A stretch of DNA of 64,000 bases. Source: Pseudeuparius sepicola (Eukaryota; Arthropoda; Insecta; Coleoptera; Anthribidae). Both the position numbers and the translations under genes were made by a program. The stretch spans positions 42,597,500 through 42,661,499 of the forward strand of contig OY987302.1 in NCBI GenBank assembly GCA_963920635.1, written 5' to 3'. This document shows positions 56,643 through 64,000 of the stretch, piece by piece; the stretch's first letter is position 1, and every line of letters begins with the position of its first letter. Under the pieces are notes generated by a model. It searched no databases and was not told the DNA's origin. It worked only from the letters and a program-made list of their open reading frames with translations.

Positions 56643-57199
56643 CGTTATTTGTATAGATAGAAAAAAACAAGGTAGGTGTTAGTTAATTTTTTGAGATATT
56701 TACGATCCTCAAAACAGATCTCTGATATCTCCAATACTTTAGGAGATACAGGGCGTTTTTGAAATTTTTGCAATTATCATAGCTCATTTGTTTTTAAACC
56801 TATATATTTCGATGAAAACGCTTTATACGCACTTTTTTACGTAGAATCCATTGGAGTAAACAGTTTTTCTAGAAAAAAGTTATTTATGTACCAAGGCACT
56901 GAAGTTGAATTATTAAGTTGAACTTCAGTGCCTTGGTAGGTAAAATAACTATTTTTTAGAAAAACTGTTTACTCCAATGGATTCTACGTAAAAAAGTGCG
57001 TATAAAGCGTTTTCAACGAAATATATAGGTTTAAAAACAAATGAGCTATGATAATTGTAAAAAATAGCAAAAATTTCAAAAACGTCCTGTATCTCCTAAA
57101 GTATTGGAGATATCAGAGATCTGTTTTGAGCATCGTAAATATCTCAAAAAATTAACTCATGAACACCTACCTTGTTTTTGTCTATCTATACAAATAACG
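56643..57199. repeat. 557-bp near-perfect palindrome with tiny spacer
   Basis: The left arm (56643-56911) and right arm (56917-57199) are inverted copies with only a handful of differences, around a centre TTGAATTATTAAGTTGAA. Matching blocks in order are CGTTATTTGTATAGATAG, ACAAGGTAGGTGTT, AGATCTCTGATATCTCC, AAATGAGCTATGATAATT-type, CATTGGAGTAAACAGTTTTT and CCAAGGCACTGAAGTTGAA. No TA or other duplication was confirmed. The inner part matches CTTCAGCGCCTTGGTACATA near 28390, so the unit is dispersed. Confidence 0.9.
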
Positions 57200-57639
57200 C
57201 AGAATTATTCAGCTATACTAATTAGGGCACAATAAGAAGTATACAAGTAAAATATAGCAAGACTTAGCTGTCGTTGGGTCTTCCAAACCACGATGTCTTC
57301 CAGTAATTTTAGATGACACTTCAGAATGGTCAGATGGTAACATACAATGTTCCCAAAAGCTGTCGTTGACCTCACTCCAGATTCCAAAAGAAAATAACAC
57401 GAGCTGGCTTTAGGTTTTGGTGTCCACGCTCCAAAAGATAACACGCAGGTTCTAAGCGAACACGGGTCCAAAACAAAAAAAAACTGGTAAAAAAAACCTA
57501 AAACAAAAATGTCCTGTCAAACACCTCCTAAGGTCGTCCAAGAAACTTACCTGTAGCCTGAGGGTTTTTTCCTTAAAAAAAAAACAATCAATCAACCACT
57601 TCGTGGTTGAATCCGATTAACCTTCGCGGATACTATGCA

Positions 57640-58440
57640 AAATCTCCAAGATGACCACCCAATCAAATGGCCCTGAGATTGTGGCGGATGCTCAAAAACC
57701 TGGTTCTAGTTCAGATGAGTGTGATTCAGTCAGATGGAAAAATAAAACGGCACAGTATAAGTCGTGGGTGGCTGTATGTCTATCTCCCATAAACTTTCGG
57801 AACCCCGAAGAACCAAAACTGCAACAATTACCAGTATTCCAAATGTCTTCAATGTTGAGTGTTACTTCCGTGGGTCTCTCTCCTTGTTAGGTTCACCAAC
57901 AACTCCAAATGGCGAGTTACTAAAAATCACGTCCACTTACAAGCCACCAGCAAATGACCTTTTCAATACAACTGCCGACGACCGAATAAATTGGAGTCCA
58001 ACGCCCACGTGGTCACTCCCCTCTCAGTAGCTGGAAACGGAAATAGTTGACACCACAAATCATCAAAAGCTGCGTCAACAATGTCGAATTTCAAAATAGT
58101 GTCAATTCTGCCAGAATGTCAAAACAAGGTCAACAGCGTCAAACAAATATCATAAGCTCAACCTGTCAATCAGATCAAAACAATACGAGAAATGACTTCG
58201 AACAACATTCAGACCAGGACCTCCGGAAAACGAACAAAGAACGATCAGCGACGGCTAACAATGAAAACATGCATGCTCCCAAGCGGTAGCGATCAATTTC
58301 GCTTCACCTATGAGCGCTTCCTGGGCGAGTACCAAACAAAACAGGGGTGCAACAACGCGAATGCCGAGTAAAGCGGGCAAACTATTCCCTGTATTTCCAA
58401 CAATTTAAAATCGCCCTTGTGACACCGTCACAACCCCCAT
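57640..58440 (+). pseudogene. Possible decayed coding region, unassigned
   Basis: The segment is less AT-rich than its surroundings and contains three overlapping forward frames (from 57651, 57764 and 58047) of 79-88 codons with polar, Q/N/S/T-rich sequences such as MSKQGQQRQTNIISS. This resembles low-complexity gag or ORF1 regions of retroelements, or a broken exon. There is no zinc knuckle, protease or RT motif, so the call is tentative. The ATG at 57651 has a fair context (AAGATGA). Confidence 0.25.
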
Positions 58441-60430
58441 AAAATTTGTATTTAACATCCGATTTCTTCAACGACCTGGTATCAAAAACTACTGTACTTT
58501 AAGGTAAAACGGCACATTTTATGTAAAAAAAAAACCAAAACCACATAAATATATTATGTTTTGTGTCATAATTCGGCAAATCATATTAGGCATATTTTTA
58601 TAAAAATTCTGAATGGGCAGCCCTTAAAAAGGATTTGTCCCAAATTTACTTAAAAAAATATCGAATATATTTTTTTAATAAAATGTTCCGTTTTGCAATA
58701 AAGTACATTCTTTGATGACCTACAGTGTGTCTGGTTTTTCATGGAAACACCCCTGAAAATCTAAGTGGGCTGGGGGACTTGAACGGGGCAAATTTTTATA
58801 GATATGTCCCTCAAAGCTCATCACTAGCGAATTATTAGTTTGGCATTGCCACGAAATCCTGGCCTACTCCAATTTTCTAAAGGGGTGCGTTTTTCGAAAA
58901 GCCATATTAGGCATTTTTTTATTTAAAATCTGACACCACAGCTAGTTTCGTAGCTATGCTAGGGCAATCCTTGACATTCATTTCGTACTTGACAATAATT
59001 CTCTCCCGAAATAAGTTTTTTTTTAATCGCCAAAAAGGCGAAAACATTTATTAACAATGCAGACAATCCTGATTGCGTACGGTTTGAGAGGCAAATTTCC
59101 ACATAATCTCTTTTAAATATTCCTACTCCTTGCTGCATCGGCGTAACACTCAAGCATTTTTTGTGACCGACGCGATACCGCTCGCTGAGTATTCCCGGGC
59201 ACAACAGCCACAGAGTCGTTTTGTCCAACTCTCAGTAGCAATTGTTATTATGTAACGAATGTGTATTAATATTAATCCTCAGTATGACACTCAAACCCCC
59301 GTAATGAAGAATGCGATAAAGGTGGCTTTGTATTTATTTTTTAACAAATAAATATGTTGACAAAACCAATTACCTACAGTTTTTCTTTTTTTTTGTAACT
59401 TTTTTATTTTACGAGTTATAGAAGAAAACGCCGCTTAATATGAACCCATAACTTGTAAAAAAGTTATAACAGAAATTCATAAAGCAAGGTTGTAGATAAC
59501 TTTTTTATCCACAAATGTTATCATTGTTTTTCTTTGTTAAAAATAAGTAAGAAACTATCCCTATTGCGAGCTCTATAACGAGGGTCTAAACTTGATCTTT
59601 TGTTTGGATACTCAGGAAACAAAGAATAACCTTAAAAATTACTTTCCCGCAATTTTTTAATTTGAAAAATTATATCGTTACTGGAGTAGATATAAGAGGG
59701 AGGGACCCCATGCAGGATTCTGCACCGAGGCCCCAAGACCCCTAGCTACGCTACTGAATAAGGGGTCACCAAGACCAATTACCAAATTTGAACAGAATAT
59801 ATACAGGCAGTTCCATTCTGCAGTGTCAAAGTTGGGCAAAATAGGAAATTTAAAGGCGTCAGTTGAATGATCAACAGACCACTCATAGTGTTGATGTGGA
59901 AAGATCCAATAAAAAAATATACAAGATTGTTTCTGTTGGTTTTCTAGACATAGAAATGAAAAAAATTCGTGGGATCTAATTGTCAATCTGACATAGTTTT
60001 CTGTGACTATGCAGTTATTTACAAAACTTGATTTTTCCAATAATTGTCTCTTCCAATGTTTTCCCACTTTTGAACAGTTCAAGATGTTTGGAAAATTCCT
60101 TAGCCATATAGGTATATAAAATAGTGCAAACAATTTCTGGAAGTGAAAACTAAAAGCGTTTTGGGTCTTCTGTCTGTCTTTGAAGATTATATCGGTACTT
60201 ATACTTCTGATATTTCTTGAGAATTGGGGATGCATTTGGATGCAAACAAGTGCGTTTTTTTATCGACCATGGTTACTTCTCCAGGTTTTAAGAACAATTT
60301 CCTGTGTGTGTTAGGTAACATGTAATATGTATGTTTAATAATACTTTCAACGGATATCACTTCATCGCGATACAGCCAGCATATTTTAGCCGGGCCGATT
60401 GCGATCAGGACTATAAATTTCGTTTCGCAA
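58441..60430. other. AT-rich DNA with a lone hAT-like end
   Basis: TACAGTGTGTCTGG near 58723 looks like a degraded MITE end. On the reverse strand CAGTAGCGTAGCTAGGGGTC (59755-59736) is a typical hAT-like terminus with a GC-rich subterminal run, but no partner end or 8-bp duplication was found. The 185-codon reverse frame ending there (59678-60235) has no recognised domain. Confidence 0.4.
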
Positions 60431-60645
60431 TCCGGTTATTTTCCATCCCGATTCCGGTTGGCGCTAAAAATATTCCACCGCTCTTCTATCAATGTCTGCC
60501 AGGCTAAGGGATAATAATACCCCCGTAATGGCATAACAGCCGCGATAATGGGAGCGCGGCAGCCGGCGCGGCGCCACGTTCGTCGCCACGCCACGCTCCG
60601 ATCTCCATAGATTGGAATTGTCCGAGTCAGACCGATTATTCCGGA
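60430..60645. promoter_or_regulatory. GC-rich island, possible conserved regulatory element
   Basis: Balanced, complex sequence (TCCGGTTATTTTCCATCCCG, GGGATAATAATACCCCCGTA, AGCGCGGCAGCCGGCGCGGC) stands in AT-rich DNA with TAAT/ATTA cores embedded in GC-rich words, as at 55.6 kb. Open frames on the reverse strand (60436-60744) are short and of unknown meaning. Confidence 0.35.
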
Positions 60646-60784
60646 TCGGAGATAATATATTGTGACAAGTTCTCGAAATAGGCATTGGCTTATTTTAAGA
60701 TTATGTAGGAATATTCGGTCTTGGCCAGTCGACAGTCGTGACACTTAACAATGTTATCCCATTTGTTTATGTATATCTATGTTA

Positions 60785-61385
60785 CAGACCGTATATGTAA
60801 AACAGGCCGTATACGCAAAAGGACTAGTCCATTTGTAAACGGACTGAAGATATTAGTCCATATTATGTATAAGAAGCTTGTCCTTCAACAAACGGTCTAG
60901 TCGGTTTGCAAAAGGACTAGTTCTATTAGACACGGTCTATCTGCAACTGCACCATATATCACAGAGAGATTTAAACAAAGACAGAATGTATGTACATACA
61001 ATGTTTTCCGGGCGGTTTCGACGTCCGCCATTTCTGAATTACCCCTTCTTTTCTATATAGGCCCATCAAAGAAGGATATTACTTCTTGCTGGTACGTAGT
61101 ATTTTGAAGAAAAAAAGGTAATTATTTAGTATAATGTATAGGTACCCTAGATTTTTTCTGAAAAATACATACTAAAAAGAAGGCATATTCTTCTTTAATG
61201 GACCAATATAAAAAATAAGGGTAATTCACTACGATTTCACATACAGTCTGAATGTCAATAGTCCGTATGTTAACGGTCTAGTCCGTATATGAAATGCCAT
61301 GTCATTTACATACGGTCTGCGGCATTTAGGCCGTATAGATACAGCCTAGACCGTAAACATACGGTCTGTTTTCATATACGGGCTG
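60785..61385. mobile_element. MITE built of repeated GACCGTAT-like motifs
   Basis: The ends CAGACCGTATATGTAAAACA and (reverse complement) CAGCCCGTATATGAAAACAG are flanked by TA (60783-60784 and 61386-61387). Both subterminal regions are arrays of short variants (GGCCGTATACG, GGACTAGTCC, GGTCTAGTCC, GACCGTATGTTTA, GGCCGTATAGATA) spaced roughly 12-17 bp. The centre has another inverted pair (GGCCCATCAAAGAAGGATAT and its diverged inverse near 61185). Confidence 0.85.
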
Positions 61386-61389
61386 TAAC

Positions 61390-63820
61390 ATATACAATGG
61401 ATACAAGCAACGATATATAGAAATAGATGACTCACGGTAATACAAATAATACGGTTTTGTTTTGCTTCTACATTAGCGGGTCGGGGGGGAAGAAGACGAG
61501 GTAATTTGTTTACATTGGTGTTTCATAAATTCAGTCTTCCCTATTTCGTAATGCATAATAAATAGTTTTTTGATAGACTTGAATGTCGTATATATACTTT
61601 GAGACACTTATATTTACAAAATAACCTAAATGGTATAAAAAAACTGGAAACCTTGAATGTGCCAACAATAACCTCTTTTTAAAATCAAGAAACAAAACAA
61701 GTTGCCCTTGGTAATTGTATTTACACCTATATATCGTTGGACACAAGCGACAGATTTTGCAAGGCATAAAGTTATGCAGCTTTACCTATATAGAGTTCTC
61801 CGTATAAAACTCCCTCCCGCTAACTTTTTTCCTTTTTTTAAAATTTTGTGCCAAAATATATCCATTCGAAAACAAAACAAATCGATACCCTGCAGCGGCT
61901 GCGTTATTGAGTTTTGAAGAAATGTATTTGAAGTGAATATATAGGAATTGAGATTTTAGTTCTTTTTTGCTAATATAAAAAAATAAGTATGGGATAGTTA
62001 ATAACTATCTAGTATAGGTGAACATGTATAAAGTTTCGGCTCAATATAATATGCAAAATTAGCAACGTTAGAATGCAAGTACTTAAATGCTTTATTTTTT
62101 CAAGTCTAAGGGGCTGCCTCCAGCGGCCAGGTCCAAAAACACACTACACCGAGAGGGTAATAAAGGAGTGTGGCAGATATGCCTACTCAAGGCCCCCTTG
62201 CCGAATGGTACAAAGAATTGTTCAAGATTGCTCGCACCTATTACACAAGACCCTTAATGTTGATTCAAACAACAGATTCGAAATATTTTTTTGCCTAATC
62301 CCACACTTCCTATTAACTGGACGTCTGATGTTCCTTATATGAAAAACTTATACAAATTAGTGTATTCCCCAGTAATTCGATAAAATATTACTACTTATAT
62401 ATATATATATATATATAATATTACTGCAAAAATGAGTTAAATTTACTTGCTTTTGTTGGTTCGGTGTCAGATACCCCATATTGTAATATTTGTAAGTACC
62501 TAAATAAAGGTTTTCCCATTATGAGTCGCCGGATTTTATTATTACCAAAATTAAATACACATTATGTGAGATCTCGATACCTTCACGTAGCCCTACAGAA
62601 AATAATCGAGCGGAGTAAGATCTCACGATCTAGCTTGCCAGTTGACATCGCCATTTCGTGGAAGAATTTTCTCCCTTCGAACCGTGTACGCAATAAGGGC
62701 ATCATTTCCCTAGCTGTGTAACATGTGCACCATCTTGTTGGTACTACATAGAGGTATCGTTAAAATTTATATCGAGTAACGCTGGCCTCAAAAAGTTATC
62801 ATTCGATAACGCTTGAATATTTTCATCCTCAATAAAGTAAGGGACCAATAATTATGCCTTCAACCCATAATGCACACCAAACAGTGACACGTTCTGAATG
62901 CATTGGCTTTTCGTGGAGTTCTCTTGGATTATCGCTCCCCATATACGGCAGTTCTGCTTGTTTACTAAAAAGGATTTTTTTTGCAAAAGTCGTTATCAAC
63001 TGCTTTATTTTGAAGAATACAATTAACAAACTTACGACGCTGCCTATGGTCAGTTGGCTTCAATTCTGGTGTTGGATCTTATACGCGAGAAGATCCAAAT
63101 CTTTTCTTAATACCTATTCACCATGTAGTAGTAGTAGTGGTATGCCTTCACGTCTTAAACAGATCCTGTAGTTTCAAATTTGATCACGGTATTATGAATA
63201 GTTTTTTCCGTTGGGCGATTATGTAGACAGAAATAATCACGAATTCTGCGAAATGTATTAATTACAGAAGATGCAGTTTCACAATAGGTTTGAATGATGT
63301 AAACACGCTACTCTATTGTGTTTAAAGTTTTGTACAAGCCCTGAAATAATAGAATAATGTCGCTGTCATCAAATCATGGCACCCTACGATAAATACACTC
63401 CGCAAACATTCGGTAATTCGTAATGGAAAACCCTTTAAAAAAGATGTTGTGGGAAACTCAATAAATAAGTCGTAACCAACATACTACTACAAAATATATT
63501 ATATACTACAATTATTAATATACTGCAATTAATATACCACAGAATATATTATAGCATACCGCATATAGTCTGTGTCACTACTTAAATACAATAAATCCTA
63601 AACCACATGTATTCTAAAAATATGATAAAAACTGTTACAGGTCTATACACAAGTTCACCGCGATACCAAAACTCAAGGAAAAATTACTTTGTTGTTCACT
63701 TGTAACAACAATAATCAATTTTCTGTGCCTCGTTCTGTGAATTTTTTTTGTTTGTGGGTTTTGACCTATTGGAAGGTATCGAAATGCGAAAACCGCCATA
63801 GAAGAAAGTTTGCAATATAT
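61390..63820. other. AT-rich DNA, no gene seen
   Basis: No exon, element end or RNA gene could be supported. It includes a (TA)n run at 62396-62417 and a short GTAGTAGTAGTAGTGG run at 63126. The frames around 62854-63171 show no domain. Confidence 0.45.
62396..62417. repeat. (TA)n microsatellite
   Basis: About eleven TA units lie between AATATTAC-type flanks. Confidence 0.9.
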
Positions 63821-64000
63821 TTTTCTTGAAATCGGCAGTGAAGTGTCTCAAAATCGTCATTAAAAGTTCAGAAATTGGCACGGCACTAGCCCATTATTGT
63901 ATGATTTTTTCAATAAGTAGGCCTTGACGAGATGTAAACATCAAACGTCATCAGACGCGGAGCCATCGCCCATAAAAAGTGACCAAATATTCAAAACCCG
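63821..64000 (+). repeat. Dispersed repeat, copy 2, cut by the window end
   Basis: It is nearly identical to 27888-28062 in the same direction (TTTTTCAATAAGTAGGCCTT, GACGAGATGTAAAC, CAAATATTCAAAACC). The element continues beyond the window. Confidence 0.85.

Noticed and set aside
59736..59755. Complete hAT element
   Set aside because: Only one terminus is seen; no partner end and no matching 8-bp flank were found.
59678..60235. 185-codon reverse open frame
   Set aside because: F/I/Q-rich with no recognisable motif; its 3' end runs into a hAT-like terminus. It cannot be distinguished from chance.
1..64000. CRISPR array, rRNA, bacterial operons or prophage
   Set aside because: No regularly spaced identical repeats with unique spacers, no rRNA signature and no bacterial gene organisation; the introns and element types are those of an animal genome.

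Overview
The window looks like nuclear DNA from an arthropod, most likely an insect (possibly a hemipteran; no conserved housekeeping gene is present to prove it). It is AT-rich, almost free of intact long reading frames, and packed with insect-type transposable elements: hAT, pogo/Tigger, PIF/Harbinger, a mariner-like DUF4817-type element, a LINE of R4/Dong type, and many TA-flanked MITEs ending in CAGTG or CAGGGTG. There are no bacterial operons, rRNA genes or convincing intact tRNA genes. I found no complete multi-exon host gene.

Layout. 1-2.4 kb: hairpins, a foldback MITE and one copy of an unclassified GC-richer repeat. 2.8-4.6 kb: a non-autonomous hAT element with a perfect 8-bp target duplication and a nested MITE. 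4.7-7.4 kb: a nearly full-length pogo element with 27-bp identical terminal repeats and a broken transposase carrying a C-terminal PHD-like finger. 7.4-8.0 kb: a strong CpG island ending in a short coding first exon that stops at a splice donor. 8.2-11.1 kb: three foldback elements. 12.4-12.9 kb: a second possible promoter and first exon. 17.2 and 19.5 kb: two near-identical copies of a segment holding a paralogue of the CpG-island exon, in the same splice phase. 20-24 kb: MITEs and hairpins. 24.6-30.15 kb: a nested composite with long inverted arms, holding a repeat that itself holds a truncated pogo element. 30.6-34.7 kb: a Harbinger element with a SANT-like protein on one strand and a decayed three-exon transposase on the other. 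35.2-35.6 kb: an A/T-rich minisatellite. 36.6-38.4 kb: a GC-rich hairpin, a compact two-gene cassette of unknown family and a GGTCA-rich tract. 39.2-42.3 kb: two large foldback elements, the second holding a tRNA-like relic. 45-53 kb: GC-rich dispersed repeats, a deleted DUF4817 element, nested MITEs and a LINE fragment. 55-61.4 kb: a perfect small MITE, two GC islands, a 557-bp near-perfect palindrome and a MITE built from repeated GACCGTAT-like motifs. The window ends inside a repeat also found at 27.9 kb.

How it fits together. The forward-strand first exons at 7.9, 17.2 and 19.5 kb have the same splice phase and encode related peptides, so the simplest reading is that the window lies at the 5' end of a host gene with alternative first exons, whose body is downstream of the window. 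The rest is intronic or intergenic DNA filled by successive transposon insertions. This gene model is inference; no downstream exon was identified.
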